Source: Tretioscincus oriximinensis (lineage: Eukaryota > Chordata > Lepidosauria > Squamata > Gymnophthalmidae). Taken from it: a stretch of DNA of 64,000 nucleotides. A program made the translations under genes and the position numbers. Of the stretch, positions 26,901 through 34,600 are shown one piece after another. Within the stretch, counting starts at the first letter, position 1, and every line of letters starts with the position of its first letter. The notes under the pieces are model-generated. The model saw nothing but the letters and a program-made list of their open reading frames with translations. It did no database searches and was not told the origin of the DNA. Location: the NCBI GenBank assembly GCA_022410635.1, contig JAJVDF010000377.1, positions 836,355 through 900,354 of the forward strand. Reading direction: 5' to 3'.

Positions 26901-29900
26901 CAATGGGCATAATCCTTCTGTTCTTGTTATTACCTCTGAAAGTGCCTCCTGTTTTTGTTAGCCATTTATACTTGTGTGATTTATTGTTAAACATCACTTC
27001 TTGGGTCTGCATATCTAAGACCCAAACTTCAGGCCTCATTTGTTAAAATTCTACAGCTAGTGTAAAGTCAGTTTCAATTTGCCAGCTGTTTCTTAGTTAT
27101 CCTTGCCATTGGTGACAAATATCCTTGGTGACAAATGACTAACTCAGTTCATTAGCCCTGATTTATGCTTTGCACTATTCCCTAGCATTATCCTACCTAC
27201 TCCCACATTCCTGGCTCCATTATAAACCATTATTTACATTAATTTTATTCTTCATGCAAAATATTCAACCCAGTTTTCATTTTTTCCCCATTTTGTTCTC
27301 CAGGTGCATCTTAATCCTATTTTATTTTATATTACTGTCATTGCTTAATCTAAAATTATTTAAATTGGTCTTACATACATTTATCAAGTTAAATTTCACA
27401 TGTAAATAAAAACAACGCAAAAACTTCTGCCTGTCCTTCTTGTCTTGCCTCTCCACACAAATACAATTACAGCTGATAGTAATCCATCTAAAATATCTCT
27501 TCACTCTCTTCTAATTTCCAAGCCTTTATGACAATGAAATATACAAAGCTATATGGACAGACTACTGCTTTCAGGCCCCAGTTACCCTTTGCAATGTTAT
27601 AAAAAATAAATCTGCATAGGGAAAGTGTTGGTCAACGCAAACAAAAAGCTGCAAAATTCACAAAAATGTCAACACAGTGAAAAGCTCCCCTTTTATCATG
27701 GATAAATTTGGATATGATTTATCTTCTTATTCAGAGAAATAGCNGTGTTAGTCTAGCAGAAAGTCCAGCAAAGGAGCTAGCAGCACTTTGAGACTAACTT
27801 GAGAAAAATGGTTGGCATAAGCTTTCGTAGACAGGTCTGAAGAAGTAGACCTGTCTACGAAAGCTTATGCCAACTACTTTTCTCGTTAGTCTCAAAGTGC
27901 TGCTAGCTCCTTTGCTGGACTTTCTGCTAGACTAACACGGCTATTTCTCTGAAATTGAGAAAAGTAGGTGGCATAAACTTTCATAGACACATCTACTTCT
28001 TGCATCAGAAGATCTTCAGATGCATCTACTTGATGCAGCTGAAGAAGTAGACCTGTCTACGAAAGCTTATGCCAACCACTTTCCTCAAGTTAGTCTCAAA
28101 GTGCTGCTATCTTCTTATTGCTAGCTTTGTTGTTTCCCATAAGATGTTGGCCATACCTTCTGGTGAGTATTTTAATATGGAAAAAGTGCCCTAAATATTG
28201 CCTTATGTTCTTAAATCTGGGATTGTTGGAAAACAGAGAGGGAAGTGGGGACACAAGAGATTTGTGCCTGGATGAAAGCACCATCAAGGCAAGCCAGGCA
28301 TGTGGGCTCACAGGTCGCAGCGATCAATTTGCTATAACCCTCCTTTGTTCTGCAACTTTTGAAAGCGGATATATTCTGGATTTTGTGGCGTAGCACCACA
28401 ATTCCACTCCTGGGGTGAGATCTCAATTGAANTCACACAAGATCACGCTCCTGGCAGTACACAGGAGCAATATCCTCCACATTGCCATGGCGACAGCATA
28501 TACAAGTAGGGCAAGAACCCTCGTAGGTATATCCTGAGGGAGCGATGGCTTACACCTGGGGTATCCTATATCCCAGGTTATAAGCCTTCATGTGCACAGG
28601 GTCATAGTCAAGGAGCTGGAGTGTCCAACCCAGTTATAAGTGTTACAATGGCAACAGCACAGCCTGAATATAATGGGGTTCATTGCAGTGCTGGAGAATC
28701 ATACATGAATTTTGTATGCTTTATTGGAAAATTCACCCACATATACTTGAGCAGCAATACACAATAAAATCATTTCCTGTTTGGTAATGTCACTTCTAGC
28801 CCTTGCTTGAGGACCCATGCAATATCTGAGAATTTCAGGTTCCAGGCACAAGAATGCCGGTCCCAATACTCTCAGCACTGGTTCATCATAGTTCATTACC
28901 CTGACCAAAGACCATCCAATACAGAATTCACTTGCATTTCTATTGCTATTCAGTCACCCAATTTGCAATTTTGTAGGCAGTTGTTCAGTCCATAGTATAA
29001 GAAGAATTAGATTTGTTTATGAAAGCTCATGCTGTTTCCCTTTTTCTTGTTAACCTTAAATCCTTGGTCGCACATTCACATTTAAACCTTTTTTAGTCCT
29101 GAAGAATGAACGTAATCAGTTTCTTTCTTTTTTTTGATTTGGTAAAGAAAAAACAGATTACACTTATTTTTCAGAAATGAAGATTATTTAAAAGCGAGCT
29201 GTCCCTGTTAGAAATTCTGCAAACAGATAGCTCCATAATGTACATAAATTATTTCCTTTCTTTTCTATTCACTATTAGAAAATTGGATTTGACAGCCAGT
29301 ATCTACAGAATGAAAAAAAATCTAAAACTGATAGGAAATGTTTCTTTCTAATGTTTGCAACAGTAGATAAAACAGCAGATAATAAATTCCAGTGAGCTAC
29401 AGATTCATTTGTATTATTCATTGACTGAAAAGAGCAGGTGAATATTCATTACTACATTTCATTTCCATCAAAAAATGTTGATGGAAATGAACATTTCTAT
29501 CAAGTATTTGTTGTAAATAAAGCAGAGCATTTTTAAAATGTTTTAATAAGTAGTGCATAACATCATAATGAATTTAAATAATCCATATATGAGTTCGTAT
29601 CACTTTCTTGCACTCAGTTTCAAGGACACATTAACCTGGCAATTACAAAGTACAGCCTTTCAAATCTGCAGATGATAATGATGTAAAATCAGAAAGTAAA
29701 ATCTGAATCATAATGGCATCGCAGGAAAATATGTAGAACTATGTGCATTAGAAATTAATGTTCCAGATTCTAGCGCATAAACTGGCCACAAGATTGGAAA
29801 GTTGAAATTAATAAGGCAGTAAATTCTTGAACACATTAATATTGGCTCTTTCATCTGACCAGAAGAACATAGCTTAGGTTGCTATTCTGCCTTTATTGAT

Positions 29901-32900
29901 AGACCAGTCTGAAAAAAGAACTAGAAACCAGTTTTGCATCATTTGGAAATAAATGTTTGACTTGCTAGTATTTTTCACAAACACACAACTAGAGATCATA
30001 AGAATGTGAAAGGAACTCTGCTGAATTGGGCTATAGCTAACCTAAGAACATAAGAAGAGCCATATTGGATCAGGCCACAGCCCATCAAGTCCAGCATTCT
30101 GTGTCACACAGAGGCCCACCAGATGCACCTGGACAGTNTGAACANAGGAAAGCAAAATATGCACCTGCTCATGACTCCCTGCGAATGGTANTTCAGGAGT
30201 CCTGCCTGTTNCTCCATCNCNNAGGCAGCATTCACACATCCATCATAGTAGCTATTTATACCCTTGGTCTCCATAAGCCTGTCTAGTCCTGCCTTGAAAC
30301 TATCCAAGCTGTTAGCTACCACTACCTCTTCAGGAAGTAAATTCCACAGGCCGATGACCCTCTGGGTGAAAAAATACTTTTCTTTGTCTGTTCTCACTTT
30401 NCTACGCAACAGTTTTAAGGAGTGCCCTCTGGTCCTTGTGTTGTGTGATAGAGAAAACATTTTTTCTCTATTCACCCTGTCCATCCCATGCATGCTTTTG
30501 TACACTTCAATCAGATCACCTCTCAAACGTCGCCTTTCAAGGCTGAAGAGGCCCAGATGTTGCAGCCTGACTTCGTAACCTTGATCATTTTTGTTGCCCT
30601 TTTCTGCACCTTCTCCAGTTCCAAAATATCCCTCTTGAGATGTGGTGANCNGAATGTAGCTTAGCTCACATTCTGTCTCGCACAGTGGCAATTACACCTG
30701 AGCATTCTCCAGCGAATGGAGAAGGCTAAATCTTCACCTGTTCTCAACTCCCTTCAAATAGCATTTCAGGAATNCTGCCTGTGGTTCCATCCCAGAAGCA
30801 GTATCAGTACATCTATCCTAGTAACCATTGATGTAATTGGCCATGAGTTTGTCCTATTTTAAAATGATTTAAAATTGGCCTCCATGAATTTGTCCTATTT
30901 TAAAACCACTGCCTCTTCTGGAAATAAATTCCACAAATCATTGATGCTCTGGAGGAAAAGAACACAAAGGGATAGATTAGATTATTCTTATGGTCTCCTT
31001 GAGACTACTCAGAACCAGTTGGTGGACCACTGGGTGAGACAGAATGCTGGACTAGATGAGCTGTTAGATAGCACACTTCTATTAAAGAAGCAGTTTTAGG
31101 ATCCTTATGAAAGTGTTGGTTGGATTTCTTGTNTCTTTCCATAGATGTAGAGGATTATATCAAAATGATGCTTATTAAATGACTCTTGATAGGTTTTTTG
31201 TGGAATGATTTCTGCAGATGATCCTGAAGTAGTATTGACATTTTAAAACAAACCAGGACAGGGAACTACACTTTAATGGGTAAGGAAAGTTTCAGCAGAT
31301 GTTGCAGGCATTGTAAACTGCACCTGTGAAACATTCCACTTTAATATCTTCATTAAAGTTGCATTTCTCTGTCCTGTATTTTTTTTTAATGACAGCCCTG
31401 GATAGATTTTCACTTTGATTGAGAACAATAAAGGCAAAAACCTGGAATGCTGAATTCACACTGTATATATGTGAGAGGCAAAGGAATCTGATATTGACAG
31501 CAAACTATCCAATGGCATTTGGGAAGAGGGACTTCTGGTCTTCCTCTTGACAACCACCAAACATAATGGCAGACTGAAGAGTGTGACATGTGCATGGAAA
31601 ATTTCACTTCTCAGGAGCTGACAGATTGGTCAGAATATACTGTAAAGGTATAGAGGAGATAAATTTAAAGCAGAAAATCTATAGACCGGATTATCCGTAA
31701 ATCCTGGAATAAACATTTACTATTTGGATGCAACCTCTAGTAATAACCTTCCTTCATCCCCCCTCAATTCCAGATCCAAACCTTTTTCCCTTTTCACAGA
31801 AGGAGCCCATTGTAATTGAAGACCTTGCAACTGCTAACATAATTTGAAAGACAGCTGAGAGCAGCACAAATTGACTCCCAAGCCCAAATGTAAAGTATTC
31901 CTATCAACTTTAGTAAACATGGGTTCCCTCCATGTGTTACGTTTTCTACTTTATTTCTTTCTAAAAATGTCCCAGATCAATAGGAGGTTATAAAAGACCT
32001 GGCTGGATATCAAATGGTAGGGGATACTTCAAACAGCAACCCTATATGTTATTTATATATATTTATGTTATTTAACATATATAGTGTATATGGGAGAGTT
32101 AGATATAAAGAAAAAGATTAACAATCTACCCCTTATCAGGACATCTCAAATGAATACAATAGTTAATTAAGATATGGAAACCAAGAAAAGAAAATCACTT
32201 GACCAAGGTCACTGAAAATTAAGGTCAGTAGAAAATGCCAAGCTCACTTACATAAGAACATAAGAAGAGCCATACTGGATCAGGCCACAGCCCATCAAGT
32301 CCAGCATTCTGTGTCGCACAGAGGCCCACCAGATGCACCTGGGTTGTTGCAATTTAGATTAAATTCTTCCCCAAAATAGACACCTCCCCCTTTTATTCTA
32401 GTAGCTTCCTTTTCTAAAAGCCACTTATATAATAAGAATTTTTCCTGGTATCTCAATAGAAATATCACGTCATAAATCCCCCCCAGGTTTTGAATACATT
32501 CATTAACTATTTTTATTAAGAATTGTGACCTGTCCTGTGATCTTCTGGTGAAGTAAATTTGTTTCCTCTATCATTTCATGATACACCAACATCACCATGG
32601 CCCATTCATATTTCCATCATTTTTTTGTACTTTATGGACGAACACACGAGCAGTTTCCATTGGCAAACAACTATTCAGGTTCTGCATCTATGGTTGTGGT
32701 GATAGTAGCTCCACCCTTTTCATGGATAGGTTGTGACTAGGGTTACAAAATGTTAAAATCTAGTAGAATATGTCCATATTTTGATATTCTTGTCTCAAAA
32801 AGAACTTTAAATAGTCCGAGAAGTGGAAATGTGGGCGAAGGTAGCTAACACGTTGGGTGCAAGATTTGGGGAGGTTCTTCATCTGGGCCCTTCCTTCCAC

Positions 32901-33467
32901 CCTTGCTTCCTGGTACGTTTCTAATGTCTTAATTTTGGTCAAAGGCTCCAGGAATATTAAAAACCCTTCCACTGGCCCAATGTGCTGAGGAGGGAGGAGC
33001 TTTTCCTCTTCCCTTCACCTTCAAGGTTGTGTTGAAATGGAAGCAAGAGCAGGCTTCCTAAATGGGACTGTGCTTGTGCTGGCAAGTGGAAACCCATGTG
33101 TGCCCGGGAGTATGGAATTCATGGAGGCCACCCTGAGTGCTGTGATCCCTCACTACATCGCCTACCCTGATTGTCTATATGGTTAATTCAATAAGTGGAA
33201 AATATTGCTTGATTTGAACTAAACCTGCTGGTACATCAAGAACTGCAAAGTCCAACATGCTGGTCTGCTTGTAATCTTTGATAAAAAACAACGAACGGTA
33301 GCTTTGGTTTCTTTTCTTTTTCCCTACAGCCTAATTTAGGTGGAGTGATTTATATCGGTCCGGCTATCCCCATCGGCTCTGCTTTACAGAAGTATTTCGC
33401 TCATTCATCTTACCACTTCAGGCCCCTGGACCNAGCAGCTTCTCTTTCACCCATAAACTTCCTCTAG
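8089..33467 (+). CDS. LMNTD1: Lamin tail domain-containing protein 1 (LMNTD1/IFLTD1), six C-terminal exons with stop
   Basis: The spliced exons are 8089-8275, 11285-11404, 13436-13641, 16436-16608, 18056-18123 and 33330-33467. Together they give about 297 codons ending in TAG, and every junction keeps phase. The first three exons encode an Ig-like lamin tail domain: it opens with VGNIKIVEVHP, has the core strand YTLQQNL, and contains the WKELDKFKPGPECITIL and AVAWFTP strands. The tail then has an FPDQSAWC motif and a basic RKTKKRP patch. The exon pattern and these motifs match what I know of vertebrate LMNTD1, a little-studied protein related to the nuclear lamin tail. Its molecular role is not well defined; association with lamins or the nuclear periphery is inferred from the domain. 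The start codon and N-terminal exons were not found. No promoter or poly(A) site was identified. Confidence 0.82.
8418..8623. mobile_element. TA-flanked hairpin MITE, copy 1
   Basis: A 206-bp near-perfect hairpin between TA dinucleotides: GGCTGACCAGATGACCCC at the left and GGGGTCATCTGCTCAGCC at the right. The second-tier arms are GGTTTTGGGGTGCCTCCC and GGGAGGCACCCCAAAA. The AT-rich loop contains one N. TA target duplication suggests a Tc1/mariner-type non-autonomous element (inference). Confidence 0.8.
9218..9500. repeat. Unassigned interspersed repeat (pair with 44.6 kb)
   Basis: The block from TATGGTCCCAGAAGAAGG through GGCTGTC to CAGAGTCCTTG matches, with gaps, the block at about 44,613-44,770. 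No coding content or termini could be assigned. Confidence 0.4.
10722..10965 (+). mobile_element. tRNA-derived squamate SINE, + orientation
   Basis: Shows the tRNA-like head (TTGTGGTTAGAGGGTTAGGCGCTCATCTGG, a decayed B box GTCTGGTTCAGTT), then the body CTCCTCCATGAAGTCAG, CTCTCTCAGCCCCAC and GTTGTGAAGAG. It closes with the AAAACCC...TTCTTATTCTCCTC tail. Several other copies in the window share the same order. Confidence 0.7.
11285..11404 (+). CDS. LMNTD1: LMNTD1 exon B: middle of lamin tail domain
   Basis: 120 bp (40 codons, phase 0 to 0) between TTTACAG and donor GTAATG. It encodes VWAMSSKKPHKPPTDYLW and then KELDKFKPGPECITILCN, the stretch that joins the two beta-sheet halves of the lamin tail fold. 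Confidence 0.87.
11820..12030. mobile_element. Mariner-like hairpin MITE
   Basis: A 211-bp element flanked by TA on both sides. The ends are CAGGGTGCTTCAAAAAATG and CATTTTTTTGAAGCACCCTG. The arms extend about 85 bp (GTATACACACTTTGAACTTCC pairs with GGAAGTTCACAGTGTGTATAC) around a short central loop. The right arm carries a duplicated GAACAGTA unit. It has no coding capacity. Confidence 0.85.
12125..12346. mobile_element. Degraded copy of the TA-flanked hairpin MITE
   Basis: Only the right side is clear: ATTCCTCAGCAAAAAGCAGGG, CCCCAAACCGGGTTT, then GGGATCATCTAGTCAGCCTA. The left side is eroded to a weak ACTGAGGAGAGGGTGCC remnant. The central sequence carries a poly-C run. Confidence 0.55.
12715..12960 (-). 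mobile_element. CR1/L2-type LINE 3' fragment, - orientation
   Basis: Read on the + strand it has the family landmarks CCACCAGCTGCTTCTAAGCATCT, TCCTGCCTGTCTCTCC, AGCTAGTCTCCATAAATTT and CTCTGGAAGTAAATTCCACA. These are the reverse complement of the LINE's ORF2 end and 3' UTR, seen most fully at 30.0-30.7 kb. Confidence 0.6.
13436..13641 (+). CDS. LMNTD1: LMNTD1 exon C: end of lamin tail domain and charged linker
   Basis: 206 bp between TTTGCAG and the donor GTAAGA. It begins AVAWFTPIKW, the last core strand of the lamin tail domain. A charged, lysine/glutamate-rich linker follows (KKQAKEEEENVRF). The exon ends after two bases of a lysine codon that exon D completes. Confidence 0.85.
13856..14005. 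mobile_element. Diverged copy of the 189-363 MITE family
   Basis: Shares the order TTTTAATGGATGTGG, GGCATTATAAGATG, TTCCTCTTTTCC, CATTAAAGTTTCA and GTTTTTTTTATGACA with the copies at the left end and at 31.24 kb. Confidence 0.45.
14262..14457. mobile_element. TA-flanked hairpin MITE, copy 2
   Basis: A 196-bp hairpin: GACTGACCAGATGACCCC on the left and GGGGTCATCTGGTCACCC on the right, with inner arms GGGGTGCCTCCC and GGGAGGCACCCC. TA on both sides. Confidence 0.8.
14694..14862. mobile_element. TA-flanked hairpin MITE, copy 3
   Basis: A 169-bp hairpin only about 235 bp from copy 2: GGCTGACCAGATGATCCC against GGGGTCATCTGGTCAGCC. It has a shorter AT-rich loop and a GTGTGTGT/ACACACAC pair in the arms. 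TA on both sides. Confidence 0.82.
15490..15552. repeat. (GAAA)n / (GA)n simple repeat
   Basis: Runs of AAAG units pass into AG dinucleotides and back to AAAG. The charged open frames read through it are artefacts of the repeat. Confidence 0.9.
15690..16275. repeat. CGAAAGCTYATGC-family repeat, split by a Harbinger-like insertion
   Basis: The left part AAGAAATAGCTGTGTTA stops at 15,707. The right part resumes with TTAGTCTGGGACCAG at 16,126 and continues through TCTGAAGAAGTAGATTTGTC. Joined across the insertion, the two parts match the uninterrupted family arms elsewhere (for example GTGTTAGTCTAGCAG at 27.75 kb). Confidence 0.7.
15708..16125. mobile_element. PIF/Harbinger-like MITE (418 bp)
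   Basis: The terminal inverted repeats are GGCTATGTGCACACAATG and, read from the other end, GGCTAGGTGCACACCATG (16 of 18 matching). The flanks are TTA on both sides, the 3-bp TWA target duplication typical of the PIF/Harbinger superfamily. The interior is non-coding, so it is a non-autonomous element. It sits inside an older repeat. Confidence 0.8.
16436..16608 (+). CDS. LMNTD1: LMNTD1 exon D: C-terminal tail with FPDQSAWC motif
   Basis: 173 bp between TTCCACAG and donor GTGAGT. The first G completes the lysine codon from exon C. It encodes EDKGHPILFPDQSAWCRSP, then a low-complexity polar segment (SNTQSRSQALIPHPDSG). The F-P-x-x-S-x-W-C motif is shared with mammalian LMNTD1 tails as I recall them. 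One N leaves one residue undetermined. It ends in phase 1. Confidence 0.8.
17240..17325 (+). mobile_element. CR1-type LINE, 3' tail
   Basis: GAATCCTGCATTGAGCAGG, GGTTGGACTCGATGGCCCTGG and CTATGATTCCATGATTCTATGA: the last ~85 bp of a CR1 element. Confidence 0.75.
18056..18123 (+). CDS. LMNTD1: LMNTD1 exon E: basic patch
   Basis: 68 bp between TTTTGCAG and donor GTGAGT, phase 1 in and phase 0 out. It encodes VNQNVKSTTGGRKTKKRPTR and SAG. The RKTKKRP stretch is a plausible nuclear localisation signal (inference). Confidence 0.75.
18412..18640. repeat. Tandem duplication followed by (TG)n
   Basis: The unit starting AGGGAGAAAATGAAGTGTTTG at about 18,417 recurs about 125 bp later (GGGGAAAATGAAGTGTTTGG) with the same continuation GGGGCAACAAT and GGGACYATAGGARCAAGT. 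A TG microsatellite follows at about 18,614-18,640. Confidence 0.8.
19497..19790 (+). mobile_element. SINE-like element, + orientation
   Basis: Has the head AGGGGTGCAGAGGTTAGGAGC, the middle GAGAGAGCTCCCTCTATTGGCC, and a tail GTAAGCTGCTGAGTCCCTGGG followed by AAGGGTATAAAACCCCAATTT and CTTCTTCCTCTTCTTCTT. Tail and layout match the copy at 21.66-22.1 kb. Confidence 0.6.
20905..20950. repeat. (TTTA)n microsatellite
   Basis: About eleven TTTA units beside a probable retroposon tail. Confidence 0.9.
21090..21640 (-). mobile_element. CR1/L2-type LINE 3' fragments, - orientation (two pieces)
   Basis: Two adjoining pieces carry CATTCTGTCTCACACCCCGGCCCACCAATTG and CATTCTGTCTTAAATAGTGGCCCACC. AAGCTATCCAGGTTGGATAC, GGTAATAAATTCCATAGACAAATGACCC and GTGAAAAAATACTCCTTC follow. 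All correspond to the reverse strand of the LINE ORF2 end. Confidence 0.6.
21660..22100 (+). mobile_element. SINE-like element interrupted by a MITE
   Basis: The body includes GGAGAGGGCTGAGCATCCTCTACTGGC, GTGAGCTGCTCTGAGTCCC and GGTAAGAAGGAAGGGTA. It is then broken by the TA-flanked MITE and resumes GTATAGAAAACAAATTCTTC. Without the MITE the tail reads like the other SINE tails. Confidence 0.55.
21892..22073. mobile_element. TA-flanked hairpin MITE, copy 4
   Basis: A 182-bp hairpin: GGCTGACCAGATGACCCC against GGGGTCGTCTGGTCAGCC, inner arms GGGGTGCCGCCTGG and AGAGGCACCCC, TA at both sides. It sits in the tail of a SINE-like element and is therefore younger than it. Confidence 0.8.
22109..22273. 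mobile_element. Hairpin MITE with AGTTCCCACA ends
   Basis: 165 bp. The left end AGTTCCCACACAAAATCTAA pairs with the right end, whose reverse complement is AGTTCCCACATAAAATCCGG. The inverted repeat runs about 43 bp (through GCTTTGGACCTTTAATG / GCTTTGGATCTTTAATG). Short open frames in both directions are by-products of the arms. Confidence 0.7.
22852..23040 (+). mobile_element. tRNA-derived squamate SINE, + orientation
   Basis: The tRNA-like head TAGTGTGGTGGTTAGAGTGTC has a good B box (GGTTCGATTCT). CTCCACAAAAGCCAACTAGGTGACCTTGG, CAAGTCACAATTC and CTCTCTCAGGCC follow, then TCTGTTGTGAAGAG. This is one of the better preserved copies. Confidence 0.8.
24012..24630. repeat. ~300-bp unassigned repeat, split by a SINE
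   Basis: Shares TATACAGGATGATTGCAAAAAG, AATCTGATGTTGACC, TCCTCTTGACAACCAGCAAAC, GTCAGGAGC and AATATACTGTAAAGGTAT with copies at 31.44-31.72 kb and 57.18-57.52 kb. Its end (ATTCTGGAAT ... AATAAACAGTTG) is interrupted by a reverse-oriented SINE. Confidence 0.6.
24396..24606 (-). mobile_element. tRNA-derived squamate SINE, - orientation
   Basis: On the + strand it reads as the tail (TTATTTATTTATTTGTACTTATATCCCGCCC), body (GGTCTCAGGGCGGCC, CTCAGCTGGCTTTCATGGAGGAG), B box complement GAATCGAAC, and head complement CTCTCTAACCACTACACCAAGC. Confidence 0.85.
27730..27953. mobile_element. Intact hairpin element of the CGAAAGCTTATGC family
   Basis: A 224-bp near-perfect inverted repeat starting TTCAGAGAAATAGCNGTGTT and ending ACACGGCTATTTCTCTGAA. 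The arms, about 100 bp each, include AGCAGAAAGTCCAGCAAAGG / CCTTTGCTGGACTTTCTGCT and meet at GACAGGTCTGAAGAAGTAGACCTGTC. It has no coding capacity. Confidence 0.8.
27954..28112. repeat. Further hairpin-family arms
   Basis: A second, partial inverted copy directly follows: GTAGGTGGCATAAACTTTCATAGAC, then GAAGAAGTAGACCTGTCTACG and CTTATGCCAACCACTTTCC, ending in AGTCTCAAAGTGCTGCTA. Confidence 0.7.
30035..30660 (-). mobile_element. CR1/L2-type LINE, ORF2 C-terminus and 3' UTR, - orientation
   Basis: On the - strand the frame gives the conserved C-terminal part of a LINE ORF2: LQHLGLFSLERRRLRGDLI, VYKSMHGMDRVNREKMFSL, then VIGLWNLLPEEVV. This is followed by the 3' UTR whose + strand reads GAACATAAGAAGAGCCATATTGG. 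Several N bases and a 5' truncation make it non-functional. The protein block is typical of the CR1/Jockey group. Confidence 0.8.
30690..31060 (-). mobile_element. Second CR1/L2-type LINE 3' fragment, - orientation
   Basis: Repeats the landmarks of the neighbouring copy in eroded form: CAGTGGCAATTACACCTGAGCATTC, TCAACTCCCTTC, CTGCCTGTGGTTCCATCC, GGAAATAAATTCCACAAATCA. Confidence 0.6.
31235..31400. mobile_element. Diverged copy of the 189-363 MITE family
   Basis: Landmarks: ACCAGGACAGGGAACTACAC, GCAGGCATTGTAAACTGCACC, AATATCTTCATTAAAGTTGC, then GTATTTTTTTTTAATGACAGCCCTG. The right end has the same inverted-terminus character as the left-end copy. Confidence 0.45.
31440..31720. repeat. ~300-bp unassigned repeat, copy 2
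   Basis: GGCAAAGGAATCTGATATTGAC, TTCCTCTTGACAACCACCAAAC, CTCAGGAGCTGACAGA, AGAATATACTGTAAAGGTAT and ATCCTGGAATAAACA match the copies at 24.0 kb and 57.2 kb. Confidence 0.6.
32252..32345 (-). mobile_element. LINE 3' tip fragment
   Basis: ACATAAGAAGAGCCATACTGG, CAGGCCACAGCCCATCAAG and GAGGCCCACCAGATGCACCTGG are nearly identical to the 3' end of the LINE at 30.04 kb, then break off abruptly. Confidence 0.7.
33330..33467 (+). CDS. LMNTD1: LMNTD1 exon F: terminal coding exon
   Basis: 138 bp after TTTTTCCCTACAG, phase 0. It encodes PNLGGVIYIGPAIPIGSALQ, then KYFAHSSYHFRPLD and an undetermined residue (N), then AASLSPINFL and TAG at 33,465-33,467. The phase agrees with exon E, and the compact, repeat-free frame with a strong acceptor supports a true exon 15 kb downstream. 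Its similarity to the LMNTD1 C-terminus of other vertebrates was not verified. Confidence 0.72.
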   Translation, partial: PNLGGVIYIGPAIPIGSALQKYFAHSSYHFRPLDXAASLSPINFL

Positions 33468-34267
33468 CATCTCACGAAGGATCAATGAATAGAACTGGGT
33501 TATTTTCAAAGCACTCAGTGGCAAAAATAGTTTTGTGATTCATTGCTCTGAAAATAAGGTCTGGCTCTTCAGAGCCATTCTGGATTGGTGCAAGAGTTCC
33601 CTGCAGATGCTGCATTTGAAAGGTGACTTTACTAGTGCCTCTTGTTAGCAAAGAGGGAAAAGTGAAAAAAATGTACATACTGGCATCCCACTGAGTTCTG
33701 TCTAGACCATAATATTACTTTTGACCTATTCATCTCACAGCTACAAAGACTCATTAATTGAGAACTAAATACATCTGCAGGGATGATAGTATAAGGTGCA
33801 CAACGTTGGTGTTTATAGAGCTATAATATGATTCTTTTTTATGGAAAACTGGAATTTAGTCCATTTTTTTCTGGACTCAACTCCATTTTTCAGGATGGAA
33901 GATGAATTAAGGTGGCCTAAAGTAAAGGTGTGATCACAGTCTTGGTGAAAGATAAATAAGTGGACTTCTTAGTTCTGAAAGTAAATGGAGTGTTTGTAAA
34001 TATTAAAATCAACTCAACATAACCCATTTAACCTTTCCCAACCTGGTCCCATCAGCTTTAATCAGTGCAAATAATATTTAGAATAGATGGTTGTCATTCA
34101 AAGGTGTCTAAAGGGTCATTGCTTCAGGAAGGCTGGACTCCTCCATCCAAACTTTGGATAGATTTCTTTTCTGCACAAAATCCTGACTTGTTGNTGAACC
34201 ATTTTTGAAGATGATTTCAAAGCTGAGCAGCAACGTAAATGCTGAATATTGTTCTCGCTGGAAGAGA

Positions 34268-34600
34268 AGGATGGTTATATCACAAGAATGTAAGAAAATG
34301 GTTGCTGAATGCCCATATAGTCCAGCTTTCTGTTTCATATANTGGCCCACCAATTGCACCTGGGCATCTTAAGCAGACGACAAAATCTTCACCTACTCTT
34401 GACTCCCGGCAAGTGGTGTTTCTGGAACTGAGCCTGTTGCTCCAACCCNGAGGCAGCACCAAGACATTCCTCCTAGTAACCATTGATACATTTGTCCTTC
34501 ATTACTATCTCTACCTTAAAGCTATCCAGGCTGCTAGCTACCACCACTTCTTCTGGAAGTAAATACGATAGAACAACTCCTCTCTGGGTAAAAAAATAAA
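34268..34600 (-). mobile_element. CR1/L2-type LINE 3' fragment, - orientation
   Basis: Read on +: TGGCCCACCAATTGCACCTGGGC, CTTCACCTACTCTTGACTCCC, TTGCTCCAACCC, AAGCTATCCAGGCTGCTAGCTACC, TTCTGGAAGTAAATACG and CTCTCTGGGTAAAAAAAT. Same family as at 30.04 kb. Confidence 0.7.

Larger units (their letters stand above)
18124..33329 (+). other. LMNTD1 last intron (15.2 kb)
   Basis: Contains a tandem duplication, at least three SINE copies, LINE 3' fragments, hairpin MITEs and an A/T-rich tract at 29.0-30.0 kb with nothing recognisable. About 25.0-27.7 kb also shows nothing I can support. A possible alternative terminal exon lies near 18.97 kb (see findings). Confidence 0.65.
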
